From JBDSSS01 sp963764195 (GTDB lineage Bacteria > Actinomycetota > Actinomycetes > Actinomycetales > Dermatophilaceae): a stretch of 64,000 nt of DNA. Positions 37,567 through 46,530 of this stretch are shown here, in pieces. The notes beneath the pieces were generated by a model. That model saw nothing but the letters and a program-made list of their open reading frames with translations. It had not been told where the DNA came from and ran no database searches. Within the stretch, counting starts at the first letter, position 1. Every line of letters begins with the position of its first letter. The translations under genes and the position numbers were made by a program. Where the stretch lies: the NCBI GenBank assembly GCA_963764195.1, contig CAVXRG010000003.1, forward strand, positions 248,001 to 312,000, in the 5' to 3' direction.

Positions 37567-37971
37567 GTGTTCGACATCAACGGATGGGAGCTGCTCCTGC
37601 TCGGCCTGCTCGCCGTCCTCGTCCTCGGCCCGGAACGGCTGCCCGAGTATGCCGCCAAGCTGGGCCGCCTCGTCCGGCAGGCCCGCACCATGGCCGACCG
37701 GGCCCGCGAGCAGCTCAAGGACGAGATGGGCCCCGACTTCTCCGACGTCGACTGGCGCGCCTACGACCCCCGGCAGTACGACCCGCGCAAGATCGTCCGC
37801 GACGCGCTCAACGCGCCGGACGACGACGCCTCCCCGGTCCCGGCTGCCGCTGCTGCCGCCGGTGTGGCGGGTGCCGCTGGTGCGGCCGAGGCGGCGGCGG
37901 ACAAGCCGCTGAGCACCCCCCGCGGGCACGACCCCGCCCTGCCGACCCCCTGGGACACCGAAGCGACCTGA
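37567..37971 (+). CDS. tatB: Sec-independent protein translocase subunit TatB
   Basis: A 134-residue protein: short outer N terminus, one helix (WELLLLGLLAVLVLGPERLP, with the conserved Gly-Pro hinge), an amphipathic helix (EYAAKLGRLVRQARTMADRA) and an Ala-rich, disordered tail. TatB with TatC forms the receptor for twin-arginine signal peptides; one candidate substrate is encoded at 47550. The GTG start is preceded by GAGGAAC. A possible -10 (TATGAT, 37532-37537) lies in the 62-base gap after htrA, so it may have its own promoter. Position after htrA matches mycobacteria. Confidence 0.9.
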   Translation: MFDINGWELLLLGLLAVLVLGPERLPEYAAKLGRLVRQARTMADRAREQLKDEMGPDFSDVDWRAYDPRQYDPRKIVRDALNAPDDDASPVPAAAAAAGVAGAAGAAEAAADKPLSTPRGHDPALPTPWDTEAT

Positions 37972-38030
37972 GACCCGGGGACGGGGGCGGCTCGTCCGCT
38001 GTCGGTGGCACCGATTATCGTCGCTCAACG

Positions 38031-39842
38031 ATGCCCACCGCTCCCGTCGCCGACCGCCCGTCCGCCAGCGTCAACTCGCTCTGGCGGCTTCGCGGCTACC
38101 TCAGACCACACCGTTGGTCCCTGCTCGCGATGCTCCTCGCCTCCCTCGGCGGAGTCGCCCTGTCGATCGCGATCCCGCTCGTGACCCGAGCCCTGATCGA
38201 CGGTCCGATCACCCGTCACGAGCTCGCCCCGGTGCTCCCGCTCGGGCTGCTCGCGATCGGCCTCGGCACCCTCGAGGCGGTGCTCATCTTCATCCGGCGG
38301 TGGGTGCAGTCCAACGCGGTCCTCGGGGTCGAGACCGCGCTGCGGCACGACGTCTACGAGCGGCTCCAGGCGCTGCCGATGAGCTTCCACACCCGCTGGC
38401 AGTCGGGGCAGCTGCTCTCCCGCGCCACGACCGACCTCTCGGCGATCCGACGCTTCAGCGGCTTCGGCCTGCTCTTCCTCATCATCAACATCACCCAGCT
38501 CGTCGCCGTGACCGTGGTGCTGCTGACGATGTACTGGCCGCTCGGCCTCGTCGTCGCGGCCGTCTCGGTGCCGATCATCGGGCTCTCGATGCGCTTCGAG
38601 AAGGCCTACGTCGTCGTGACCCGCCGGGTCCAGGACCAGCAGGGCGACCTCGCGACGCTCGCCGAGGAGGGCGCCGTCGGGATCCGGGTCATCAAGTCCT
38701 TCGGGCGCAGCAACCACATGACCGCCCGCTACGACGAGGCCTCCCGCGGGCTGCGCGCCACGAGCATGGACAAGGTGCGGCTCTCCGCGAAGTTCTGGAC
38801 CTTCCTCGAGGTCATCCCCAACCTCGCCGTCGTCGTCGTGCTCCTCCTCGGCGCCATCGGCGTCGGTCGTGGCAACCTCACCCCGGGTGAGCTCGTCGCC
38901 TTCATCACCCTGATGCTCTCGCTCGTCTGGCCGGTCTCCTCGCTCGGCGTCATCCTCGCGATGTCGCAGGAGGCGATGTCCGCGGCGGCGCGCGTCCTCG
39001 AGATCTTCGACACCGAGCCGGACATCGTGGCCGGAGCGGGGCACATCGCGGCGCCCCGCGGGCACCTCCGGCTCGAGCACGTCGACTTCGCCTTCCCCGA
39101 CGACCCCGACCGGCTCGTCCTGCGCGACGTCAACCTCGACCTGCCGCCCGGCCAGACCGTGGCCCTCGTCGGAGCCACCGGCTCCGGCAAGACGGCGCTG
39201 ACCGCGCTCGTGCCGCGCCTGTTCGACGTGACGCGGGGCCGGGTCACCATCGACGGCGTCGACATCCGAGAGCTCGAGCTGAGCACGCTGCGCTCCCTCG
39301 TGGCCACGGCCTTCGAGGAGCCCACCCTCTTCTCGATGAGCGCCCGGGAGAACGTCACCCTCGGGCGCAGCGACGCCCCCGAGCAGGAGGTCCTCGAAGC
39401 GCTCGAGATCGCCCAGGCGGGGTTCGTCCACGAACTGCCCTGGGGCCTCGACACCCGCATCGGCGAGCAGGGGATGTCCCTCTCCGGCGGGCAGCGTCAG
39501 CGGCTCGCCCTCGCCCGGGCGGTGCTGGCCCGTCCGGCGGTGCTCGTCCTCGACGACACCCTCTCCGCCCTCGACGTCCACACGGAGCGGCTCGTCGAGG
39601 AGGCGCTGTCGCGGGTGCTGTCGGCCACGACGGGCCTCATCGTCGCCCACCGCGCCTCGACCGTCATGCTCGCCGACCGGGTGGCGCTGCTCGAGCACGG
39701 CACGATCACCCACGTCGGCACCCACCGGGAGCTGCTCGACCACGTCCCGGCCTACCGCCAGCTGCTCGCCGCCGACGACGCGGGGGAGCGGTCCCGCGAG
39801 GCCACGGCGCCGCCGACGTCGACCGAGGGAGCCCGGGTATGA
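38031..39842 (+). CDS. ABC exporter half-transporter with degenerate catalytic site
   Basis: A 603-residue type IV exporter half: six helices (~residues 25-320) then an ATPase domain with Walker A GATGSGKTA, signature LSGGQRQRLALARAV, Walker B VLVLDDTLSALD and H-loop VAHRAST. The residue after Walker B Asp is Asp (DD), not the usual catalytic Glu, a hallmark of the non-catalytic site in heterodimeric exporters such as TM287/288 or BmrCD. It is coupled to the next gene (ATGA), which supplies a normal Walker B. The substrate (lipid, drug or peptide) is unknown. A TATCGT box lies nine bases before the ATG. Confidence 0.92.
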   Translation: MPTAPVADRPSASVNSLWRLRGYLRPHRWSLLAMLLASLGGVALSIAIPLVTRALIDGPITRHELAPVLPLGLLAIGLGTLEAVLIFIRRWVQSNAVLGVETALRHDVYERLQALPMSFHTRWQSGQLLSRATTDLSAIRRFSGFGLLFLIINITQLVAVTVVLLTMYWPLGLVVAAVSVPIIGLSMRFEKAYVVVTRRVQDQQGDLATLAEEGAVGIRVIKSFGRSNHMTARYDEASRGLRATSMDKVRLSAKFWTFLEVIPNLAVVVVLLLGAIGVGRGNLTPGELVAFITLMLSLVWPVSSLGVILAMSQEAMSAAARVLEIFDTEPDIVAGAGHIAAPRGHLRLEHVDFAFPDDPDRLVLRDVNLDLPPGQTVALVGATGSGKTALTALVPRLFDVTRGRVTIDGVDIRELELSTLRSLVATAFEEPTLFSMSARENVTLGRSDAPEQEVLEALEIAQAGFVHELPWGLDTRIGEQGMSLSGGQRQRLALARAVLARPAVLVLDDTLSALDVHTERLVEEALSRVLSATTGLIVAHRASTVMLADRVALLEHGTITHVGTHRELLDHVPAYRQLLAADDAGERSREATAPPTSTEGARV

Positions 39843-41665
39843 GCGCGGCCCAGAGCTGGCGGGGCGTCTCCGCCGATGACATCGAGGGCGACCTCACGGC
39901 CGAGACGAGCGCCCGGCTCGCCGGCCGGTCCCGGCGGTTGCTCGGCCAGGTGCTCGCCCCCTGGTCCCGGGCCCTGCGGTGGCTGATGCTCATCGTCGTC
40001 GTCGAGAACGCCGCCCGGCTCTCGGTGCCCTACCTCGTCAAGGAGGGCATCGACGTCGGCATCCCACCCATCCGCGAGTCCGGCGACCTCGAGCCGCTGC
40101 TGCTCGTCGTCGCGCTCGTCCTGGTGGCCACGATCACCCAAGCGGTCGCCCGCAACCTCTTCCTCGTGCGGTCCGGCCAGATCGGCCAGGACATCCTGCT
40201 CTCGATCCGCCGGCGGGTCTTCCGCCACTTCCAGCACCTCAGCCCGGCCTTCCACGACCGCTACACCTCGGGGCGGGTCATCTCGCGGCAGACCTCCGAC
40301 GTCGACGCGATCTACGAGATGCTCGAGTCCGGGTTCGACGGGCTCGTCACGGCCGCCCTGACGCTCGTCGGGACCTCGGTGCTGCTCCTCGTCCTCGACC
40401 TCAAGCTCGGCCTCGTCGCCCTGCTCTGCGGACCCTTCCTCATCCTGCTGACGAACTGGTTCCGCAAGGCCTCGGCCCGCAGCTACCGGGTCACCCGCGA
40501 CAAGGTCGCCCTCGTCATCGTCCACTTCGTCGAGTCGATGAACGGTATCCGCGCGGTCCAGGCCTTCCGCCGCGAGGAGCGCAACCAGGCGATCTTCGAC
40601 GACGTCAACGACCAGTACCGCGCCGCCAACCTCGTCGCCTTCCGGCTCGTGGCCTGGTTCATGCCGGGCATCCGCCTCATCGGCAACCTCACCATCGGCG
40701 TCGTCCTGCTCTACGGCGGCTACCTCGCCTTCCAGGGCGAGGTCACCGTCGGGGTGCTCGCGGCCTTCCTGCTCTACCTGCGCCAGTTCTTCGAGCCGAT
40801 GATGGAGATCTCGCAGTTCTACAACACCTTCCAGTCGGCCTCGGCCGCGCTCGAGAAGCTGTCGGGTGTGCTCGAGGAGGAGCCCGACGTGTCCGAGCCG
40901 GCCCACCCGGTGGCCCTGGACGACCCGCGTGGCGAGGTCTGCTTCGACCACGTCGGCTTCGAGTACGTCGAGGGCTCGCCGGTGCTGCCCGACCTCGACC
41001 TGGCCGTGCCCGCGGGCCAGACCCTCGCGCTCGTGGGGACGACGGGCGCGGGCAAGACGACGTTGGCCAAGCTCGCCACCCGCTTCTACGACCCGACACG
41101 CGGCCAGGTCCGCCTCGACGGAGTCGACCTGAGGGACCTCGCCTCCGAGACCCTCCATCGCGCTGTCGTCATGGTCACCCAGGAGAACTACCTCTTCTCG
41201 GGGACGATCGCCGACAACATCCGCTTCGGCCGACCCGACGCGTCCCGCGAGGAGGTCGAGTCGGCGGCCCGCGAGCTCGGGGCCCACGGGTTCATCGCGG
41301 CGCTCCCGGAGGGCTACGACACCCCGGTCTCCAACCGCGGCGGTCTGCTCAGCGCGGGCCAGCGCCAGCTCGTCGCCTTCGCCCGGGCGTTCCTGGCCGA
41401 CCCCGCCGTGCTCATCCTCGACGAGGCGACGTCCTCGCTCGACGTGCCGTCGGAGCGCCTCGTGCAGCGGGCCCTCCAGACGATTCTCGCGGGCCGGACC
41501 GCCATCGTCATCGCGCACCGGCTCTCGACGGTCGAGATCGCCGACCGGGTGCTCGTCATGGAGCACGGGGTGGTCGTCGAGGACGGGTCACCTGCCGACC
41601 TCGTCGCCGCCGGCACGGGCCGCTTCTCCGAGCTGCACCGGGCCTGGGTCGAGTCGCTGTCCTGA
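39839..41665 (+). CDS. ABC exporter half-transporter, catalytic partner
   Basis: A 608-residue type IV exporter half with helices at ~35-320 and an ATPase domain with Walker A GTTGAGKTT, Walker B VLILDEATSSLD with the catalytic Glu, and H-loop IAHRLST. Its signature is LSAGQRQ instead of LSGGQ, so it complements the Walker A of the partner with a weakened signature, again as in heterodimeric exporters. The ATG overlaps the stop of the first half. A hairpin that includes the stop codon separates it from the convergent mrp gene. Confidence 0.92.
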   Translation: MSAAQSWRGVSADDIEGDLTAETSARLAGRSRRLLGQVLAPWSRALRWLMLIVVVENAARLSVPYLVKEGIDVGIPPIRESGDLEPLLLVVALVLVATITQAVARNLFLVRSGQIGQDILLSIRRRVFRHFQHLSPAFHDRYTSGRVISRQTSDVDAIYEMLESGFDGLVTAALTLVGTSVLLLVLDLKLGLVALLCGPFLILLTNWFRKASARSYRVTRDKVALVIVHFVESMNGIRAVQAFRREERNQAIFDDVNDQYRAANLVAFRLVAWFMPGIRLIGNLTIGVVLLYGGYLAFQGEVTVGVLAAFLLYLRQFFEPMMEISQFYNTFQSASAALEKLSGVLEEEPDVSEPAHPVALDDPRGEVCFDHVGFEYVEGSPVLPDLDLAVPAGQTLALVGTTGAGKTTLAKLATRFYDPTRGQVRLDGVDLRDLASETLHRAVVMVTQENYLFSGTIADNIRFGRPDASREEVESAARELGAHGFIAALPEGYDTPVSNRGGLLSAGQRQLVAFARAFLADPAVLILDEATSSLDVPSERLVQRALQTILAGRTAIVIAHRLSTVEIADRVLVMEHGVVVEDGSPADLVAAGTGRFSELHRAWVESLS

Positions 41666-41697
41666 CGGGCTCGGCCCAGGGGCCGGGCAGCCCGTCA
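41663..41697. terminator. Hairpin between convergent ABC exporter and mrp genes
   Basis: Outer 9-bp stem (41663-41671 with 41689-41697, starting in the TGA stop) and inner 5-bp stem (41672-41676 with 41681-41685) with a small bulge. Confidence 0.55.
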
Positions 41698-41708
41698 GGC
41701 CGAGGGGG

Positions 41709-42851
41709 TCAGCGACCGGCGGGCGTCAGGCCGAGCGAACGGCCAGCGAGCCCGCGGGCCCGCGAGGAGATGCCGCGGGCGATGCCGCGCAGCGCCACGG
41801 CGGCGGGGGTGTCGGGGTCGCCGAGCACGACGGGCAGGCCCGAGTCGCCACCCTCGCGCAGCCGGGTGTCGAGCGGGATCTGGCCGAGCAGCTGGACCGG
41901 CGCACCGATGCTGCGGCTCAGCGAGTCGGCGACGGCCTGGCCGCCGCCGGAGCCGAAGATCTCCTGGCGGGTCCCGTCGGGCAGCTCGAGCCAGGACATG
42001 TTCTCGATGACGCCGGCGATCCGCTGGTGGGTCTGGAGCGCGATCGAGCCGGCCCGCTCAGCGACCTCGGCGGCGGCCTGCTGCGGCGTCGTCACGACGA
42101 GGATCTCCGCCGTCGGGATGAGCTGGGCGACCGAGATCGCGATGTCACCGGTGCCCGGCGGGAGGTCGAGCAGGAGCACGTCGAGGTCGCCCCAGAAGAC
42201 GTCGCCGAGGAACTGCTGGAGGGCCCGGTGCAGCATCGGGCCGCGCCACACGACGGGCTGGTTGCCGGGGACGAACATGCCGATCGAGATGACCTTCACC
42301 TCGTGGGCGATGGGCGGCAGGATCATGTCGTCGACCTGGGTCGGGCGCTGCTCGACGCCGAGCATGCGGGGCACCGAGAAGCCGTAGACGTCGGCGTCGA
42401 CGACGCCGACCCGCAGGCCCTGCTCGGCCATCGAGGCGGCGAGGTTGACCGTCACCGACGACTTGCCCACGCCACCCTTGCCGGACGCGACGGCATAGAC
42501 CCGCGTCAACGAGTTCGGCTGGGCGAAGGGGATCTCCTTCTCGGGGGCGCCGCCGCGCAGCTGCTGGCGCAGGGCGGCCCGCTGCTCCTCGCTCATCACG
42601 TCGAGGGTGACCTCGACCCGGCTGACGCCGGGCACGGCGAGCAGCGCCCCGGAGGAGTCCTTCGTCAGGGTCTCCTTCATCGGACACCCCGACACGGTGA
42701 GGTAGATCGCGAGCTGCACCGAGCCGGTCTCGTCGATCTCGACGGACTTGACCATCCCGAGTTCGGTGATCGGCTTGCGGATCTCGGGGTCGTTGACCTT
42801 CGACAGGGCCGTGAGCAGGTCGTCGCGGCTGGGCAGTGCGGGGGCAGACAT
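41709..42851 (-). CDS. mrp: Iron-sulfur cluster carrier protein, Mrp/ApbC family P-loop ATPase
   Basis: A 380-residue protein. The N-terminal ~90 residues form an MIP18/DUF59 domain (LSKVNDPEIRKPITELGMVK). The P-loop half has deviant Walker A ASGKGGVGKSSVTVNLA, VDADVYGFSVPRMLG and LLLDLPPGTGDIAIS. The CxxC of many Mrp proteins is not in the usual place: near the middle I see ENMSWLELPDG instead of ENMSxxxCxxC, as in other actinomycetes. It is thought to carry Fe-S clusters. Start chosen at 42851 because TACGAT lies seven bases upstream; the box overlaps an octamer (42862). Confidence 0.9.
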   Translation of the reverse strand: MSAPALPSRDDLLTALSKVNDPEIRKPITELGMVKSVEIDETGSVQLAIYLTVSGCPMKETLTKDSSGALLAVPGVSRVEVTLDVMSEEQRAALRQQLRGGAPEKEIPFAQPNSLTRVYAVASGKGGVGKSSVTVNLAASMAEQGLRVGVVDADVYGFSVPRMLGVEQRPTQVDDMILPPIAHEVKVISIGMFVPGNQPVVWRGPMLHRALQQFLGDVFWGDLDVLLLDLPPGTGDIAISVAQLIPTAEILVVTTPQQAAAEVAERAGSIALQTHQRIAGVIENMSWLELPDGTRQEIFGSGGGQAVADSLSRSIGAPVQLLGQIPLDTRLREGGDSGLPVVLGDPDTPAAVALRGIARGISSRARGLAGRSLGLTPAGR

Positions 42852-42942
42852 GTGCTCCATCGTATGCCGACCCACGAGAGCTCCCGGCCGCGGCCGGCCT
42901 GCGCCCCCGTGCACCCCCGTCGTTCGCGCAACCCGTCGCAGG

Positions 42943-43503
42943 TCAGCGCTCGTCGTCGGGGTTCTCGCTCCGGATCAGCGAGCGCTCCTCGAGCTCCGCG
43001 AGCAGGTCCCGCAGCTCGGAGCGGACGAAGTCGCGGGTGGCCTGCTCGCGCAGCGCGATCCGGAGGGAGGCCACCTCGCGGGTGAGGAACTCGGTGTCGG
43101 CGAGGTTGCGCTCGTCGCGGGCACGGTCCTGCTCGAGGGCGACCCGGTCGCGGTCGGCCTGACGGTTCTGGGCGAGCAGGATCAGCGGCGCGGCGTACGA
43201 CGCCTGGAGGCTGAGCATGAGGGTGAGGAAGATGAACGGGAACTCGTCAAAGCGCAGGCCGCCCGGGGCGAGGACGTTCCAGACGATCCAGACGAGGACG
43301 AAGAGGGTCATCCCGATGAGGAAGGACGCCGTCCCCATGAAGCGGGCGAAGTTCTCCGACAGGACGCCGAACGCCTCCTGGGTGAAGGTCATCCGCGGCA
43401 GCAGGCTGGCCCGCTGCTCCTGCGGCTGGTCGAGCTTGTCCGACCGGTCGGCCCGGTCGGCGCGCGCGGACCGCCGGGCCCGGCGCTCGGCGGCGTCGCT
43501 CAC
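42943..43503 (-). CDS. DUF1003 membrane protein
   Basis: A 186-residue protein: a charged N-terminal tail, two helices (FLIGMTLFVLVWIVWNVLAP and FPFIFLTLMLSLQASYAAPL) and a C-terminal coiled coil of ~60 residues. That is the DUF1003 layout, function unknown. Its GTG overlaps the stop of the MgtE-like gene by four bases, and the same pair (Rv1232c-Rv1231c) is conserved in mycobacteria. Because the MgtE-like partner has no membrane part, this protein could give it a membrane docking point; that is inference. Confidence 0.88.
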   Translation of the reverse strand: MSDAAERRARRSARADRADRSDKLDQPQEQRASLLPRMTFTQEAFGVLSENFARFMGTASFLIGMTLFVLVWIVWNVLAPGGLRFDEFPFIFLTLMLSLQASYAAPLILLAQNRQADRDRVALEQDRARDERNLADTEFLTREVASLRIALREQATRDFVRSELRDLLAELEERSLIRSENPDDER

Positions 43504-44804
43504 GGGGTGACCTCCAGCTCGTGCCGCTCCTCACGCCAGTCCTCGGGGAGGATGTGGTCGAGGACGTCGTCGACGGTGACCGCCCCGAGCAGCCGACCGT
43601 CGTCGTCGACGACGGGGACGGAGACGAGGTTGTAGGTCGCGAGCGTGCGGGTGACCACCTCGAGGGAGGCCGTCGCCGAGACCGGCTCCATCTCCTTGTC
43701 GATGATCGAGCCCACGGCGCCGTGCGGCGGCTCGCGGAGCAGCCGCTGGATGTGGACGAGGCCGAGGTAGCGGCCGGTCGGGGACTCGAGCGGGGGCCGG
43801 CAGACGTAGACCATCGTCGCCAGCGCCGGGGCGAGCTCCTCGCGGCGCACCATGGCGAGGGCCTCGGCGATCGTCGCCTCGGGCGCGAGGATGACCGGCT
43901 CGGTCGTCATCATGCCGCCGGCCGTCTTCTCGTCGTAGGAGAGCAGCCGGCGCAGCGGGGCGGCGTCGTCGGGCTCCATCAGCTGGAGCAGCTGCTCGGC
44001 CTGCTCCGGGGCCAGCTCGGCGAGCAGGTCGGCGGCGTCGTCGGGCTCCATCGCCTCGAGCACGTCGGCGGCACGGGCGTTGTCGAGGCCGGCGAGGATC
44101 TCGACCTGGTCGTCGTCGGGCAGCTCCTCGAGGACGTCCGCGAGGCGGTCGTCGTCGAGCGCGGCCGCGACCTCGGCCCGGCGCTTGGGGTTGAGCTCGT
44201 GGATGACCTCGGCGAGGTCGGCGACCTTGAGGTCGTCGTAGGTCTCGAGCAGCCGCTCGGCGCTCTGGGCGGCCGTCTCATCGTGCAGCCCGGTGACGTC
44301 GCGGATGTCGACGAGCAGGGTCTGCCCGGAGCGCCGGCGGGTCAGGCGCGACATCGCCCGGGAGGCGGAGGAGACACCGGTGGCCTGGCGGACGAAGACC
44401 TTCACGGCGAACCAGTCGCGGCGGACCGACTGCTCGATGGCGAGGTCCTCGACGACGGCGTCCTCGAAGCCGCCCTCCCGCGCCTCCGGCGAGCTCACCG
44501 TGACGGCGCGGTCGAAGAGCTCCGCAGCGACGAGCGTCTCGTTGGTGCGCTGCTCGAAGCGGCGCATGTTGACCAGCCCGGTCGTGATGACGGCGCCGGC
44601 GTCGATCGAGGTGACCCGGGTCATCGGGACGAAGACCCGGCGGCGGCCGGGCACCTCGACGACGAGCCCGATGACGCGGGGCTGGGGCCGGTTCGGCGAG
44701 AACATCACCACGACGTCGCGGACGCGGCCGACCTGGTCCCCGAGCGGGTCGAAGACGCTCAGGCCGGTCAGGCGCGCGACGAAGACGCGGGTGCTCGCAC
44801 TCAT
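43500..44804 (-). CDS. MgtE-like cytosolic protein: PRC barrel + MgtE N domain + CBS pair, no channel domain
   Basis: A 434-residue soluble protein. Residues ~5-75 are a PRC-barrel-like part (VFDPLGDQVGRVRDVVVMF). Residues ~190-295 are the superhelical MgtE N domain (LADVLEELPDDDQVEILAGL, LEAMEPDDAADLLAELAPEQ). A CBS pair follows to ~425 (GGMMTTEP, GRYLGLVHIQRLLRE, VPVVDDDGRLLGAVTVDDVL). True MgtE adds five membrane helices after the CBS pair; none are here. So it keeps the Mg2+ sensor but lost or never had the pore. The product coupled to it is DUF1003. TAACCT seven bases before the ATG marks a leaderless promoter. Confidence 0.9.
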   Translation of the reverse strand: MSASTRVFVARLTGLSVFDPLGDQVGRVRDVVVMFSPNRPQPRVIGLVVEVPGRRRVFVPMTRVTSIDAGAVITTGLVNMRRFEQRTNETLVAAELFDRAVTVSSPEAREGGFEDAVVEDLAIEQSVRRDWFAVKVFVRQATGVSSASRAMSRLTRRRSGQTLLVDIRDVTGLHDETAAQSAERLLETYDDLKVADLAEVIHELNPKRRAEVAAALDDDRLADVLEELPDDDQVEILAGLDNARAADVLEAMEPDDAADLLAELAPEQAEQLLQLMEPDDAAPLRRLLSYDEKTAGGMMTTEPVILAPEATIAEALAMVRREELAPALATMVYVCRPPLESPTGRYLGLVHIQRLLREPPHGAVGSIIDKEMEPVSATASLEVVTRTLATYNLVSVPVVDDDGRLLGAVTVDDVLDHILPEDWREERHELEVTP

Positions 44805-44822
44805 GGGCCCAAGGTTATGGGG

Positions 44823-45335
44823 TCAGCCCTGCCGTCGACGTCGTCCACGCCCGTGCCAGTGCCAGGGGCGCCAGCTCGTCGTCGTGGCGGCGGTCCGCGC
44901 GGGCACGGCCCGGAGGTCGTCGACGGCATACGCCCCGGGGGACTCGAGCGGCTCGCCGTGAGGGACCAGCTCGGTCACCGTGCACGCGGCCGCCCACCGG
45001 CTCACCGAGTCGTCGACCGCGTTGAGGCGTGCGGGACGCAGCAGTGCGGCGGCGGTCTCCCAGTCGTCGCTGCCCGGGTCGAGCACCCGGGTGCGGGCCC
45101 GGGTCGTCACGAGCCGGCCGCCCGTGTCCTTGCTGCGCAGGATGACGGTGACCTCCTCGGGCAGCCAGGGGAGCGGCTGCTCGCCGGGGCCGCTGACGAC
45201 GTAGGCGCGCCCGTCGCCCCACACGTGCCACGCGGGCCACGTGCGGTCGCCGGCGACCTCGATCCACAGCACCCCGGACTTGGTCATCGCCTCCGCGACG
45301 AGCGCGTTCGGCGGTGTCTCGGGCTGGTCGCTCAC
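44823..45335 (-). CDS. Conserved protein of unknown function
   Basis: A 170-residue soluble protein. The core reads SGVLWIEVAGDRTWPAWHVW, GRAYVVSGPGEQPLPWLPEE and VTVILRSKDTGGRLVTTRAR, a mixed beta-type sequence reminiscent of flavin-binding split-barrel folds, but I see no defining motif and would not assign it. The C terminus is Arg/His/Trp-rich. A homologous small gene follows the MgtE-like gene in mycobacteria (Rv1233c region), though I cannot confirm homology. GTG start with TAGGCT six bases upstream. One octamer (44924) lies within it. Confidence 0.65.
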   Translation of the reverse strand: MSDQPETPPNALVAEAMTKSGVLWIEVAGDRTWPAWHVWGDGRAYVVSGPGEQPLPWLPEEVTVILRSKDTGGRLVTTRARTRVLDPGSDDWETAAALLRPARLNAVDDSVSRWAAACTVTELVPHGEPLESPGAYAVDDLRAVPARTAATTTSWRPWHWHGRGRRRRQG

Positions 45336-45423
45336 GCCGTCAGCCTAGTGACCGGTCCCGGCGCCGGGCGGGAGTGACGGCGGTCATAACGGCGCCCCCG
45401 CGGCCGTTGCTACGTTGACGCCC
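45336..45423. promoter_or_regulatory. Divergent leaderless-type promoters before the unknown gene and the lyase operon
   Basis: Minus strand: TAGGCT (45342-45347) six bases before the GTG at 45335. Plus strand: TACGTT (45411-45416) seven bases before the ATG at 45424. No repeat or operator is evident between them. Confidence 0.6.
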
Positions 45424-46530
45424 ATGCGCAGCGCCAAGGACTTCTTCACGCCCCTCGCCGTCGGGGCCCCGGCCCCGGTCCGGGAGGTCCCGGCCCGCCC
45501 CTCCCGGGTCATCCACTTCTTCGACCCGAGCAACGAGAAGATGGCGGCCAAGGTGCCCGGCCTCGTCGGGACGGTCGACGTGCTCCTCGGCAACCTCGAG
45601 GACGCGGTCAAGGCCGACCGCAAGGACGCCGCGCGGGCCGGGCTCGTCGCCATCGCCCGGGCCACCGACTTCGGGGCCGACACCCAGCTGTGGACGCGGG
45701 TCAACGCGCTGGACAGCCCCTGGGTCCTCGACGACCTGACGACGCTCGTCACCGAGATCGGCGACAAGCTCGACGTGATCATGGTGCCCAAGGTGCAGGG
45801 CGCCGAGGACATCCACTACGTCGACCGGTTGCTCGCCCAGCTCGAGGCGAGGGCCGGGCTGAACCGCCCGATCCTCGTCCACGCCATCCTCGAGACCGCC
45901 CGCGGCATGGCCAACGTCGAGGAGATCTGCGGGGCCTCGCCACGGATGCAGGGCCTCTCGCTCGGGCCCGCCGACCTCGCGGCCGACCGCCGGATGAAGA
46001 CGACGCGGGTCGGTGGCGGCCACCCCGGCTACCTCGTGCGCGAGGACCCCGTCGACGGGGACGTCACGGGGAGCCGGCCGACCTACCAGCAGGACCTCTG
46101 GCACTACACGATCGCGCGGATGGTCGACGCCTGCGCGATGCACGGGATCTTCCCCTACTACGGGCCCTTCGGGGACATCGCCGACGTCGTCGCCTGCGAG
46201 GACCAGTTCCGCAACGCGTTCCTGCTCGGGTGCGTCGGCACGTGGTCGCTGCACCCGGTGCAGATCCCGATCGCCAAGCGGGTCTTCAGCCCGTCGGCCG
46301 CCGACGTGGCCCACGCCCGTCGGGTCGTGGCGGCGATGGGTGACGGGACGGGAGCGGTGATGCTCGACGGCAAGATGGAGGACGACGCGAGCCTCAAGCA
46401 GTGCCTCGTCATCGTGGAGCTGGCCGAGCGCCTCGCGAGCACCGACCCCGACCTGGCTGCGCTCTACGCCGGCCCACGGGGAGCCCCGCCCCCCGTGGGC
46501 CCCCCGAAGACCGAGACCCGGGCACGGTGA
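45424..46530 (+). CDS. HpcH/HpaI family CoA-ester lyase, malyl-CoA lyase-like
   Basis: A 368-residue TIM-barrel enzyme longer than CitE. It shows LLGNLEDAVKADRKDAARAG, the metal-binding ILETARGMANVEEICGASPR and LGPADLAADRRM, and a family-specific insert with SRPTYQQDLWHYTIARMVDA and YYGPFGDIADV. These long members split L-malyl-CoA or beta-methylmalyl-CoA into acetyl/propionyl-CoA and glyoxylate. The ATG at 45424 is seven bases after TACGTT. It overlaps the next lyase by four bases. The pair could serve an ethylmalonyl-CoA-like or C5-acid pathway, but the other pathway genes are not in the window. Confidence 0.83.
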   Translation: MRSAKDFFTPLAVGAPAPVREVPARPSRVIHFFDPSNEKMAAKVPGLVGTVDVLLGNLEDAVKADRKDAARAGLVAIARATDFGADTQLWTRVNALDSPWVLDDLTTLVTEIGDKLDVIMVPKVQGAEDIHYVDRLLAQLEARAGLNRPILVHAILETARGMANVEEICGASPRMQGLSLGPADLAADRRMKTTRVGGGHPGYLVREDPVDGDVTGSRPTYQQDLWHYTIARMVDACAMHGIFPYYGPFGDIADVVACEDQFRNAFLLGCVGTWSLHPVQIPIAKRVFSPSAADVAHARRVVAAMGDGTGAVMLDGKMEDDASLKQCLVIVELAERLASTDPDLAALYAGPRGAPPPVGPPKTETRAR

